DNA from: Sipunculus nudus
Lineage: Eukaryota > Annelida > Sipuncula > Golfingiida > Sipunculidae
Reading direction: 5' to 3'
Assembly (NCBI GenBank): GCA_026874595.1
Contig: CM049320.1
Span: 8,745,464-8,809,463 of the forward strand
Length of the DNA: 64,000 nucleotides
Part shown: positions 12,601 through 27,600 of the stretch, piece after piece
Position numbering within the stretch: the stretch's first letter is position 1
How the letters are laid out: each line of letters begins with the position of its first letter
Notes under the pieces: generated by a model
The model's database searches: none
Seen by the model: the letters and a program-made list of their open reading frames with translations, nothing else
What the model was told of the DNA's origin: nothing
Translations under genes and position numbers: made by a program

Positions 12601-15600
12601 TATTACATTATTCTAAGATGTTGCTTGACAATACACAATCCAAGCCCTGTACTGTGTCTGTGAAATAATCAATTAGTAATAAACTCTTTCATCAAGCTGA
12701 TTTTATCGGTAAGCAGACATGATTTAATCATTATTGTGTTAAACAGACTTCATAGAAATCTTTATTTCTTCAAAAGTTGAAATAATAAATTGTAAAACAA
12801 TTTTGATTTTTGCGCAATTACAAAAAAATAAAAGTCAATATCTGGAAAGTAATATAACATGCAAGAAGAGTGTATAAGTGTTTTTAAAGAGTTATGTATT
12901 TATGTAAAACAGTAGCAGATCAAGACTGTGAGTCTAGTTGGTCTGAAGCCCCCTATTTCAGCTGATGCAATATTTTTTCAGGGGTTTCAAACCAACCCGC
13001 CCCCCCCCCCTTTTTTTTTACCTTAGGACCTTATTAAAGTTCTATCATCACAGTGGTCTTCCTGATTTAGATCTCTATTTTCTAAAGTCCAGAATCTTCC
13101 TGTGTAATATGTCTTCAGTGTCCTCAATGGATTTTTAATTCTTTATCATGTAGGATATTAGAGTTTATAGGTTAGGTCTGGTTCCACTTCTAAGGCATAA
13201 TGGTTAAATATCAAAAGCCTCAGATATTAGTTCTACTATTTTAATGGTTGGCAATGATTTCTAGGCTTTTTTTGTCCACTATGTACAGTTTAATCTCACC
13301 TTATGACCACCTCAATCTAGTGACCACCTCTAAATAATGACCAGTTCTTCACAGTCCCAATTCTTCTGTCCTCTTCATATCAGACCTCACTTAGACAACC
13401 GTTTTGAAAATATGAATCCTTTTTCACGGTCCCATTGGTTGTTTTTTTGTAGGCTCAATCCATGTTATTTTTTTCATGTTCTTACAGCTTGGAGGTGGAG
13501 ATGAAGAGAAGAAAGAGGAGAAGAAAGAAGAGAAGAAAGAAGAAAAGGTAAGTAGAATATTACATCAGTTTATATTTCAGCTTTTTATTAAGCCATTAGA
13601 ATAAGAAAAATGCAGGCTGATTTATCTGGATAAAGAAATGTTAATATTGACATGATACAAGACTTTGTAGAATATATTATGTTTGACAACACCTACCGGT
13701 AGTAGCAAAAGAGCTGCAGTTTTGTGATAATTGTATCACATTGTTAAATCATAATTAGTTATCCCATTTGAGCATCTAACAGAAATATACTTGTTCTTTT
13801 GAAGAATTACTTAACATCAAACATAAATGGGTTATGGGTAGATATCACCTCTAACATTGTTTTATATGGTATGTTAGTATATAAACATTGTAGAAAATTT
13901 ATATTTAATTGTGTATGCTTAGGACACAGCAACTTATAAAGTCCATGTGTATTTATAGATAATCTTATAAGGCTTAAACTTAAAAGTTTTCTGTCAAATT
14001 TTTGATTCCCAAAAGTTGGTCAAGCTGTCTAAAGAAACATGTCCGGTCTGACATCTCTTTTATTTTATTTTTCTTATTCTCTCTCTCTGTCACACATACT
14101 TCCTGTCAGAGGATCCAGATGTGTAACACATGTTTGTCCTTCTCTGTTTCTCTGTCTCTGTCATGCTGTGTCTGTCCATTGGTCTCTGTCTCCCTCTCTG
14201 TCTTTTGTATGTTGGGAAATGAATGAGAATCTAGGATGATTCCAGAATATTTCCAGGAAGAATGTTCTTCTCAGGAAAAAAGGGAATCAAAAGATGGTTT
14301 AAATGATTCCTGTTCTTCCCAGGGAAAATGAGGATTCTCATGTTTCCCTGGATAGGTGAGAATTCCAGTCTCTCCTGGGAGGATTGAGAATTCCATTATC
14401 CCATTGAGCGACTGGAAATTTGAAATTCAAATCTGAGGAATCCTTATTTATCCTGGAAAGAACACAAATCATTTCATGCCAGCTTTAAACTCTTATTGTT
14501 ATCATTGAAAGATAATGTTTATCTTGATTTGTTAAAAAAAATGAATTATCTCTTTCACATTAATCCTGAATTGTTCTTTTGGTTATGAAAATGACAATGC
14601 ACAAAGAAATGTCTTTAAATAAATAATGTATTAAGAGTACTACTGCAAGTTGGGATAAGTATTAGATTATTAGATTTTTTTTTTTCATTTCATTTTAATA
14701 ATATCAAATAAAGGTTGTTGAGATTATCATGTCACAGAATTAAAAAAAATCATTCCATCATTCCACTTAAAAGGCTCAGTCAGGAATGGTTTTACCTAAT
14801 GCTGCAAACAATGTAATGGTGTTTTGTATAGGTGCTTATAATTGTTTTACGTACCTTCCCCACCCTTGAAAGGATATCATTTTACTGTTAGTTTAATTCT
14901 GGGAAAATGAGAATTCCTGTTTTCCCAGGAATTTTTAGCTCAGCAGACTATGAGTCATCTGAGCTATAGTCGTGGTCCATTGTCCGTCGTACGTCCGTCT
15001 GTCATGCCGTCCGTCCGTAGATGTGGCACGTTTTGAAACCGCATAATGTTAGATGTCCCCAAGATCTCCTACCAAGCCAAAAACTGGGTCTTTGCGACTC
15101 CGTTCCTTTGAGAAATTAAGGAAAAATCTTAATTTTTTATTAAAAACCTATGTTCACACTCCAGGACTGCCTACTATCAAAACCACTCATCTGTTTTTCC
15201 TCATATTTACCATAAATAATCCTCTATATACTTCCTATGTACATTCCAGAAATTATGTCTGTATTATATAATTTAAAAAAAGTTTTGGGCCCAAACATAA
15301 TGCATTTTGTAAAAAATCAGGAAAGATATTTGATCACTTAACACAAAACATGTTAAAGCTATGGACTTTTTTTCCAGTAATATAACTTTAATTAATCAAA
15401 ATTGAATTGTATACCCAAAATTAGATCAAAATCTTTTAAAATTTTTAAAATATTAACAAAAATAAAAAATTGGTACCTTAAATTTTGCCCAACTTTGATC
15501 ATGGCACTTTTTTCATGTAAGTACTTTAGATATAATTTTCTCAGCAGGTGTTTGTTAGCATTTTGTCTGTTAACACCAAAAATTTGAAACCAGTTGATCA

Positions 15601-18600
15601 AAAACTGTAGATTTTATTCAAGTTTCAAGCACCATGTCACATATTGTTTACATCAAGCTAGTGTCATGCAGTTTGCAAGAGCTCAGCTCCCCAGCTTCAG
15701 CTCTCAGTTCTTAAAATTTGGCATACAATTAGATGTCTCAAAAATCCCCTACCATTCCAAGAATTTGGTCATTAGGACTTAATACCTTCGCGATATTAAT
15801 GAAAAACTTCATTTTTTTTAATTATAAACCCATTGTTACACTTCAAGATTGCCTAATATCAAAACCACTGATCTGACTTTAATCATATATAATATACATA
15901 TTTTTCTATACATTCTCTATGCACAAGCCAGATATGATGTCAGTATTGCCTAATTGTTTTAAGTTATGGGCCCAAACATAATGCACTTTGTGAAAAATCA
16001 AGAAAAATATTTACTCCCTTAACAAGAGGATTGCTGAAGCTAGAGATTTATATTTGTCAGGGATGTATTAACATTATTTAATCAAAATTCAATTGAATAC
16101 CCAAAATTAGTTATGAATTTTTCAAATTTTATAAGTTATTAGTATAAATATAAAATTAGTAACTTAAATTTTGCCCAGCTTTGACCATGGCACGTTTGTT
16201 TCCTGTGAGCACTGTTGATATAATTTTCATATCATGCACACATAAGGATTTCAGCTTTTCAGTTTAGAAAGCTGAAAGAAATTGGCCAAAAATTGTAGCT
16301 TTTATTAATGTTTTTTTTTAGACCATGTCAAACCTAGGCTCTCTCTAGCCCCTCTTGAGTTGCCTGTATGTTGAACTTGTTGAACAGGCTTGCAGCAAAT
16401 TATGCATGCTTGAGGTGAGGCCTAAACTGGGGCAGCCTGGCAGCTTATGGCCAGCCACAGTTGATCCGGGTGTCCAACCCAACTCATCTAGTAGTTTTAA
16501 CCAACAAAATGACAATAAACAATTAATTAATAAATTTTAATTGGTTTTTAATAACAAATTAAAGAAAAATAGAAAAGGAATCCGTTAGTTGATAATAACA
16601 GGAAATTAACTTGCAGTTACTGATGATATAAGAATCTTGTATCGATGGATAGAATGTCACGTATTCCGAATAACACCATGCAGTCACCTATGGTATTTTT
16701 TAGTTCAATTTAATGATAAAAAAGTAAATCATATAATTCATTACTAATCATTAGGGATCATATGAAGGAAATTAATGATAGACGAAGATGCAGTTGATAA
16801 TATTAATCTAGATTCCTACTGTGTCTAGTGTATACATTGATGTGAAATTAGTCCAAAATGAATATATTACATTTATTTTTTTTTTTTAATATAAATAAAA
16901 GCCATTAAACCAGGTACTTATGATCATTATTTAAATGTGTGAATTTTGTATATTCTGGATTCTCAACATCATTGTTTGGTGAAAACTGAATAAATACCAG
17001 ACATGGTGTGAATACTTTGCAATTGTATTTAAAAACGAATATGAATATGTACTCCATTATAAAATTTCTTTCATAAGAATTGGAATTCAGGGAAACTTGA
17101 AAGATGAAAGTATATGAATACCAGTGCAAATACTTTCAAAATGTATTCACAAATGCATTCATGAATATATTCTTTAATATTATTTTAATAATCATTTCAG
17201 TTATATTTTATTTTAACAAATCATACAATTCTCTTATTATTATTAATAAAAATTATATTTGGGACAATATTTGTCATTTTTTTTAATAAATAGTTAAACT
17301 CTTATATTATATGTTCTGCTTATAAGTTATATGGCCAAGTCAAAATCTGTGTGACAATAGCACTCCGTTTGTTAATATAATAAATGAAATCAATCCTCTT
17401 CCCTGTCTCCAAAGGTACTATCAAAATCATTCATAAGCTAAACAACAACAAGTCATAATACAGGTTATTTTTATTACCACATAAAACCAGCATGTGCCTC
17501 ATTTCTGTTTCATATTTTTTTATCATATATAACAGCTGAGCGCCGTGACCCATAGGTCCCTTGTTTTTTATTTGTCCTGAGAAAAAATGAAAATCAGGAG
17601 ATATTATTAATTGATTCCTGTGTTTCTCACAGAAAGAATGGAAAATCCAGTATTTCCTGGGAAGAATTACAATTAATTCTCATTCTCATTTTAGACTAAA
17701 GTATTTAAGTAAAAACCAAGTGTGGATTATTGATTTAGTTAATACATGAATGAAGCATTTTATCTGTTTTACTGATAGATGTAAAATGGTAACATGAAAT
17801 TAGTTTCTCTTTCTGTTTATCAAACCTTCTTTGTTTAGTTTATAGGGGTTTTCAGCAGTACAGTATATTGAAGAATAGAATGCATGTGTAGAATCTATTT
17901 GTATCCTGCAGATTTTCCTCACATATTCAGTTAACTTTTGTGTTTTCATATTTCCCCCCAGGATGATACACCCTCATTTACATTCAAAAGTAGAACATAT
18001 GTAAGTAGTGTGGTACTAAATATGTTCTCTGATATCACTCTTTATTCTACCACTTCTCTTCCTGTGATTTGATTTGTTCACTTTCTCTTACATTTCTGTC
18101 CACTCTTAGTAACAAATAACTAACTCTATTTTATTTATATGTTGTGAAACCTATCTTCATGACATATGTACTAACCATGTTAAAATATATATATTTATCA
18201 ATCCTCAAGTATACTAATCAATATGATGGTTAATATTTTTAACTCTTGTATTAAGGTTATGTATGTGTGACAGTATTAGCCTTTTCTGTTGCACATACTA
18301 GATTGCTTCATAATTAATGCAACTGTATTCTGTTTATCGTCTTTTTTATCCGTATAAAAATTATATATATATAATTAACTGAATAATGAAGATAAAATGC
18401 AGATATGACCCCCATATTTTTTTCATAAACTTTTGACCTCTGCATGATATAACTATACATCTTTACTGGGAATGAACAAGGGCAACTTCCTATTATTTAG
18501 GTGTATCAAGTATACTTCAGTACTTCAAAGGATGTATGCTAAGAGAATTTTGGGTTGGAACATTATTGGAAGGAGAAAATCAACTATAATAGGGCAAAAG

Positions 18601-21600
18601 GGAGCATAATTTCACCAGCTACACTTAAAAAAATATTGTTCTGTGAAATCTGTACTCAAATATATTGAGTCAGTGGGTGGCTTTTTAATTTACCATAAAA
18701 TGTGAAATTTTGCAAACATGAAGAAAGGCTACAAAAAATGTGGAAATCTCTGTTAATGTGGAAAATTCTGTAAAAATACTCTGGGAAATAAAAATTTGCA
18801 ATACACGCTTCAAAATTAGTACCAGATTTTGAATGAGTACTGTGCATAAGAACATGTTTTATTTTGGTTACAGAGTAGAGACATTATAAAAAAAACATTA
18901 AAATGTCACTGTGACATTCCAGGCACATAAAAGCATGGATGTAGATTTTTATTTGAATGAATGAATGAATGAATGAATGAGTGAACGATTTGATAATTAT
19001 TATAAGTATTATTATATAAACTCTTACCTTCTTTCATAGTTAGTTCTCTTGCATATACAGTTATTTTAATGCATGCATGATATACTCCATAATAATTATC
19101 TGCATGCATAATATTGTATTTGTATTATTGACCAATATCATGGTTGATAATACACTTTCTTCCTTATATCAGGGAAATTAACTGTCAGTTATTTTGCATG
19201 ATCTGTATGCTTGATCAGTTTGCACTGATTTAAAATATGTTTATTTGTGAAAGTGTTATAACAAAAGAAATAGTTATAATGAAGAACACCTTTATATCCA
19301 TGTTTATTATCATGAGGATTTTTTTTTATGTAAGAGGGAGGAGAACTTGAATAGTATTTCCTCTCTCTTTCTCTGAGTAGTTGACAGATTTTAAAGTGTC
19401 ATATGCAATGTATTTTTCTGGTAGTAGAAAAAGTCATTTATCCCCAAGAATTTCTGTTTCTGCTTACCCCTCAAATAGAAACATTTATGTTTGTCTCTAT
19501 ACTATAGTATGCTTAATCTCTTGAGAGAAAGCAAATCAAAATGATAAATTTTATATTAATAAATGTTTGTTTAATATCAAATATTACATTTAATATTTAC
19601 ATATTAACCAGCATATGTACATACTTTTCAGCCAGTTGAAATAAGCATGTTCCAACCAGATCAGATTGATAACAAGAATTATAATTATTGTAATATAATA
19701 TAATTATTATAACTTCTGACATGATGTCTGCATACAGGGAAATTAACACATTTCCTTATTACAGACATACCTCTATTGCAGATACTTGAGTAGATATGTA
19801 ATTTCTTTAATGTGGACACCTCTGTATTACAGGCCGGTATAAATTAGCTGGTGTCTAAAACTTGGAGTGTTTACTGTATATTCCATTAACAATTCTTGAC
19901 TTTTTATATTTTTCATTCATACAGGATTCAGATGAAGAGGATGACTGGGTGAGTAAAGATTAATTCATTGAAAAAAGAAAATATAAGAAAAGCATCAAAT
20001 TTTGCAGTTTTGAAAATTTCTACGGATACTCTCATACAAACACTCCCTGAGTACTTATGTAAATTATATCATTACACCCGCTTTATGAAAATGAATTATT
20101 AAAAAAAAAAATTCATGTTTATTAAGTCTGTAATGAAAATGTGCTCAAAAACACTAGTAAAAAATAGTAAACTGTCATAAACAAATTTGTGAAAACTCAA
20201 AATAACAGCCACAGCAGCCATGGTAAACTGCAAACTGTTTTGAAAAATTACTGAAAATTTTTGCCTGGTAGCAGGCAGGTCAAACTTAAGAAAATATATG
20301 CATTAGTTGAATCCCCATATATTCTATAAAAATTCTCTGCAGGTTGAATGAGCAAATCAGTTTCAAAATACTGGTCACAGATAACAGTTTACAGGTGTCC
20401 TTTGAGTTCATGGGCCCTTGTTTGAGTTCTGTGTATATATAAAACACATTTAAAACATGTCCTCAATGGATTCTTCATTCTTTCTCATGTAGGATATTGA
20501 ATCAGTCTTTAAATATTATTGACATATTCTGGTTCAAAATGGTAAGTAACCCTCTTCTTGTATACCAGTATTATTAAATATTATAGGTATTCTACATCCC
20601 CAGAGATTAGCTCTAATAATTTTATGTTAGGCTTTGATTTCATGATTTCTATAGGGAGCCTGTATAAAAAAATAATGAAACTCAGAAAAATTAACTCCTT
20701 TGAACATAATGGCAAACAAGATTGCCATAATCTTTTGGTCTGAAGTCTGTGTTCTTTTTTATGTAATAAGAATAATGTCCTAACAGCTGGCAGGTGGAGA
20801 TAAAGACAAGAAAGAAGAAAAGAAAGAAGAGAAGAAAGAAGAAAAGAAGGTAAGTAGAATATTACTGGAACATGTTGTATCTATTTTGTGAACCATTAGG
20901 ATAAGAGAATTTGAGGGTCCAGTTTTAGAAATTTTTGGATAGAAATATCTATATATATATGAGAAGAGAATTTGTAGAATAAAAAAACAAGCTAGCAGCA
21001 ATATAGGTAAAGTTGAGCAATGATAGTGTGATATTGTCGAATCATAATTAATTGTCTCTTATAAGCATGTAACAAAGATAAAATGATGGCTCTTTTTAGG
21101 AATTCATCAACATGGAAAATGTCGAGTGTGACATCTCTCTCCTTTCATCCCTATTTTGCTCTCTTTCTTTCTCTCTCTTGTTCTTTCTCTTTCTCACACA
21201 CAAATGTCCTGTGAGAGAATATAAAGATTTGATGATAATTTTGTGGTTTTGTCATTGTTTGTCTGTCTAATAATGTCTCTATCTGCCTCTGTGTTTCTCT
21301 AGATGTCTGTCTCTCTCTTTGTTTCCCCAAGTCTTTTCTTCTTTGTCTCTGTCTCCTAACTGGTCATACTTTTACTAAATGTTAAATATACTAGTAACTT
21401 CAAGTAAGCTCCTGATTATTTTTTAAATATTTTATATAGGTGTTTTTAGGAGTACAGTTTATATTGGAGAATAGGGTGCATGTATCCATTGGCAAACTAA
21501 AACAACTACAAATATTCAGTTCTTATTTTGTATGTGTTTTCATATTTTTGCCCCCAGGATGATACACCTGCATTTAAATTCAAAAGTAGAGGATACGTAA

Positions 21601-24600
21601 GTAGTGTAGTGGACAATATTTTCTTTATCTTCTCATATTCTGTCACCTCTCTTTGTTTGACTTGGTTGGTTTTCAGTAATCTTAGATGTCATATTATGAA
21701 TCTTAATTTTCATAACAGTTTTACTAACCATGAAGGAAAAAAAGTACTTATCAATGTTAAAAAAACTTGTTGGTCCAAAAAGGTTAGAAAGGTAAGAAGT
21801 ATAATACTGTTTACATTATTTTGTTTGCTAATTATGTTTTCTTACATTTTCTACCCATATGAAAAATAAAAATACATTTAAAGATGTTTTTTGAGAAGTA
21901 TACTTTGTTTTGATTGTTGCTGTATACTAGTTCTGAGCACAGCTGCATTCCATTTATCATAGTAAATATCTGGGAATTAATATGAGATGCAAATATATGA
22001 ATAAATGTACCCTGTGGATAATTCAACTATACAACAATGATTTAACCGTACAACCATTGAAGGAATGAATGTGGGTATCATCCCATCATTTTATTGTGTC
22101 AAATGTATTTCCACTCATGTCATTGTGCCAGCAGCTTAATATTTTAAATTGCACCACATTCTACTGGCACATGAGGCCCTTTCTTAGTGTTAAATGTTAG
22201 ATAACAGGCACAAAGGATTTTTTTGGTGGGAATCTTTATTTTGAACTTTATTTTAATTGAACCACCAAAAGTGTACTAGAGGCCAAAGGGGTAGATTTTC
22301 TCACTAATTGGAATGGTTTGGACACATGAGCAGCATTATCATGGGTATATAACTGAGGAAGCATTGACAAGCATACTTTTATCCCTATAAACATACATTT
22401 TTAGCAAAAATTACAGATCAAATAATTATTTATAAAAAAAAAGAAATGTTAGGAAAATAAAAAATAAAAAAAAATAAAGAAAGAAAGAAAGAGGTTGGAA
22501 AAATAAAATTTGCTGACCACACAGTGTTCTCTATATATAGACATTCATATTAAATATAAAATAAATATATATTACAATTATTACTCGCAAAAAGTCAGAA
22601 TTTTGGAAAATGCAGCTACACTTCATTATTGGTGTTCTGTCTAAGTACTCAAATAATAATTATTTCACATTCTTTCATATTATAGTCCTTCACTCTACTT
22701 ATATACAGTTGAATTTAATGCATGCATAGTATACCACATGAATATGACCCTGCATGATCAGGCATTATGAACCAATATAATGGTTGATAATGCATCACTG
22801 GTGTCCTTTTATAACAGGGAAGATTGTCTGTGAGCTATTTTGCATGTTCTTTATATTCAGCAGTTAGATCAGAATTATAATTATTCATTGAATTTATATT
22901 GAAAATGTTCTAATTGAAAATCACAATGAAAAGCAATGGTAATATTGATATACATGTCCTTTGAGTGAAAGAGTTGGATGAATTTGAATAATGTTTCCCC
23001 ATTTTAATTTCTTAAGTTTTCATATGTTGAATTATCCTATGCAAGTTATAAAAGGTAATTTATATCCATAGAATTTCTTAAAGTTATGATTCAGAATAAA
23101 AAAAACATTTATCTCTTTTTTACTTAATGATATTTTTTTAAAAAGGCAGAAATTTAGCCTTATTAAATTTTTTTTAAATGTTTTATTATATATTACCAGT
23201 AAATGTTATATTTAAATCATTACATATTATCCAGCATTACTCTAGTTTTAATCTTGTTGAACTAAATATACTCAAAGCTTTGTGATATCAAGTTAAGGTC
23301 TACATATGAGAAACTTCTTTTACAGACAAGTCCATTTAAATATAATGGACACTTTCCTTATTACAGATGTTTTATGTGGTTTTATGAAAAGTGCATTCAG
23401 GGGTCTGTATTTATTATAATCTTGACACTTCTGGTTTATATTAAAAGTCAAGTCCTGTGTCTGTTATTCATGTAATTCTGTAGTTTCTGTAATTGGGAGG
23501 AGTCATGGAATATCCTATTATAATTTTACACATAGATCAATTAATTTTTTTTGTTTTTTTTTTTTAATTATATAGGATTCAGATGAAGATGATGACTGGG
23601 TGAGTAACACATAATTACCATCATTTATATGCATATGACAAAAAATTCAAGCAAAACATAAAATTTTGTAATTTACTAAATGTTTTTGATAAAGTCATGC
23701 AAAAAGACTTTATAAATTCATCATTTATTTAAAGTTATACACTTTGAAATGAAAGTTTGCTATATATCAGGTGTTGACAGTGATATCACTAGGAAAGTTT
23801 GATATCACTAATAATGTCAGCTGCTATATTTGGTGTATTTTGTGATTTTGAGTTTCTACCATTTCATTTCTCAGCCATTAACTTTCTGATTAATAATTAC
23901 TTCCTGATATAATGAACTGCTTAACATAAAATGTATAGAAACATATTTATCAACTATCTGTCAATTTCTTATGCTACATAATGTTCAATTGAAGATGTTA
24001 CTTATCTACTAGCTACTGTGTATGAAATCCTATTGATCTGTATTTGTTGTCAATTGTTAATTAAACAAATTAATACTTTCAGCTGGCAGGTGACAAAGAG
24101 GAAGAAAAGAAGGAAGAACCAAAAGAAGAAAAAATAGAGAAGGTAAAGCAACAGACTGGAACAAATCTAGTTTAAAGGAAGATGGTAAAATATGTAGAAA
24201 GAACAAATCCTGTTTATTCAGGGGAGAGGGGGAAAATTAGAAATATGATAAATGAACAAATATTTTTTTCAAGTTGTAGGAATAATAAAATATGAGAAAA
24301 TAACAAATTTACTTCAAGGGAAAAGGGTAAAATATGTAGAAAGAACAATTCTTCTTGTATGGCAATTTGTAAAATACAAGAAGAGAACAAATCCTCTTAG
24401 CTTAAAGGTAACTGGTAAAATAAGCAGGAAAAAAAATTTAGACAAAGATCAAATGTTTTGTTTGATTACATTTCTTTCAGTGTTAAGGTTTATTTTGACC
24501 AATTACTTAAGTAAAACTTCCTTCAAAAGGAATAAAAATTAAATACCCAACTATGTAAAATGGAAAAATAGTGAATTCTGAAACAACATGACTGAAGGAC

Positions 24601-27600
24601 AAATATCTCCGAAAATGAAATACAGGAAAATGCAAAAATATACATAAACAAATATAATAAAAAATGCTGAATGTTAATTGTTTTTAATGAAATTTATATG
24701 AAAAAAATATAGACAGAGCCAATCAGTACATCAGCAGTACAAGGCTTTTATTCACTCATCAGAATTGCACATAACAGCTTCTTTAACTTTTATCTTGCAC
24801 AGATAATATTGATAATTTTTCTAAATTTTTCTATATTAGCTGTTTGTCTTTATTCCTGTACATATATCCAGTCAATAGAAACATATATGTACTCTCTATA
24901 TGTGTTTATCGACTTGTTTTATTTGTATTCCAGAAAGATGACACTCCAAGCTTCACATTCAAGAAGAGAGATTATGTGAGTCATTAGTTTAGTTTTCTTT
25001 TGATGGGTGTTCCCTATTAGTACTTAAATGAGTTCCTTTGCAAAGTTTTAAACCCATATGAACTTAAATAAATAATTCAGATAATTTTGTCAAATTTTAT
25101 ATTTGCATGTTCATGAAGCTTAGAGTTGAAATCAGTTTATGCATGTATACTGTATGAGTGAAAGAGACACTTTTACAATATGAGAGAACTACCGGGTAGT
25201 GATTAAACATGAAAAAGGCATATGGAAATCATATATCTCATTTTTTGCCTCTGTTTAATTACATTAAAATTTTAATACCCTACCCTATACACTATGAAAT
25301 AAACCCATGAAAACAACATGAAAAATTGAAATAAAACCCCTGAAGCTTAAAGTGTAAAATCAAGATATTTAAAAAATGAATATAACTTTAGAAAATATTA
25401 AAAAGAAACATTTATTTTTGAATTCTGACAGTTTCTATATTCTGTCATTAATGTTCTCATTTAGATATTAAATCACCTGCAAAATGCAAATGGAGGGTAT
25501 GTAAAGTTTGTGGTTCCCTTTGCATTAGTTTGAAAATAATAAATTATCCTAAAGGAAAAATAAGGAATATCTAGCTGTGTGGGGATTGGCATGAGAAGTA
25601 TATTGAATATCTGTTCCTTAACTATGAAATTCTATCTGACTATTAATAAAGATTGATCACATATTGACAATAATATTTGATTAAATGTTGGCTTTATATC
25701 TTTAATATTAGGATTCAGAAGAGGAGGATGACTGGGTGAGTTTGTTGCATGAGCTGTATTAATCTACAAAATGTACATGTATGTGCGGAAGTAAGTATCT
25801 TTGTACATAAAAGCTGAAAATCCTACACGTTCATGCTGACTTTGCTTTTGCCTTCAAAGCACCTGCTTAATAAATAGGATAAACAAGAGTGTGGACTTGA
25901 ATATAGACAAGGATTTGAAATTGAACATTTCTCAAGCTTGGTTAGATTTAGAGCTTTCATGCTTTTAAATCAATTGAGTATTATAAGTTTCAGTACAAAA
26001 AGGACTCTGCTCTTTAACAGTGAAACCTCATTGTGTCGAACTCGCTTAAGTCGAATACCCCGCTAATGTCAAAGTTACAGACTCGATATTCTGGACAACT
26101 CTAGTTAAATTATAACCAAATTAAACCTGCTTGTGTCCAACCTCAGATGTGTCAAAGTTTTCTGAGGGTCTCTTCGACTTTGACACAGTGAGGTTTCACT
26201 GTATCTTGAAACCATGAATTTAATTGTTTCAAGAATTACTAGACTGTCTTAACAATGTAGCCACTTTAAACACATGGCTAGAGAAATGCAGATTAAGATG
26301 TTCCATTTTTGAAAAACCGTAAAAAATGCAAATATAAGTTAAAATGGTGGTTTTAGCATTTTATCACTGTATACCATCAGTGAATAATTACCTTTTGTAA
26401 ATCCTTTCTTATTGGAATCCATGCTGAAAAAATTTGCACCTACCTGAATTGCCATGTGTGCTGCTTCTTAATTATGCTTTTTCACAAAATTTTTCATTTT
26501 CTGTGAGAAAATTTTGTGCTTTTGTTAAAGCTTATTCATTATTTTCTCACAAACAAATGTTTACACATGCTGGTTGTTGATATTTCTTTTGAAGCTTTGG
26601 AGGCTTATATTTCCTTGTAACACTAACAAAATTTACAGGATAATTAATGGAAGAGATTAGTTTGGTGGAAATTATGGCAGAGATTAATACTTTCTTTTCA
26701 GGATGGCCATGTAAGGTATTTTTTTATCAACAATCTCAATTTGTAACTTGCATACAAAGTGTTGGCCATTTCTGTTTCAGTATCATTATTATTGGCAGAG
26801 GTCACAATCATACTGTTACTGACCATTTTGTTTGGGCAATGTCATTTGTGAATCAATAATAGCCCAAGGCAGTTTGGTGTGATAAAATAGAACTGCAAGT
26901 CCTAAACAGCTAATATACAAATTAGTGTTATGGTGAATTTTTCACCATCTTTTCTCAATCCAAAATTGTAACAAGTATATTTTATATGGTAAAAACTATT
27001 GCCCCTCTCTGGATCACCCAGTGTTGGGGAACATAGATTAGCCCATGAAAAGATTATCTCCATAGTAACCTGTCTGCCACCATATAATCAGATTTATCAC
27101 CATAGTAACCTCTGTACCATCACATGGTGAGGCAGTACCACTACAATGGCCATATAGTAAATTGTGTTCTATATTATGTTCAATACTGACTGTGTGTATC
27201 AAAAATAGGTAATTATAAGAGATCATCTGCTAAGTAAAACATGTCTGTAGGCCTATGGAGAGAACATTGTGCCTTTCCGGTGAATGGTAATTTTTGCCCC
27301 TGAGCGTACACAAAACAGTCTTTCACTACTGACTTATTTTAATTTTGTTAATGTTAACATGACATGAATAAAATCCATTAACAAAATTAGTATTAATGCA
27401 GCCTATATCACCCATATTAGGGAGCTAGTAATATCATGGAAATGTCTGTTATTCACTCTCATAGAATTAACTTGAATGAGAAAAAAATCAATGATTTATT
27501 TATTCACATGGATCTAGCAATCTCATTGTATTGCACTGAACCTTGTAAGAGCTGTCTACTTGTCATGCAGTAGTTTTGTGACCTCTGCCAGAAACCAGAC

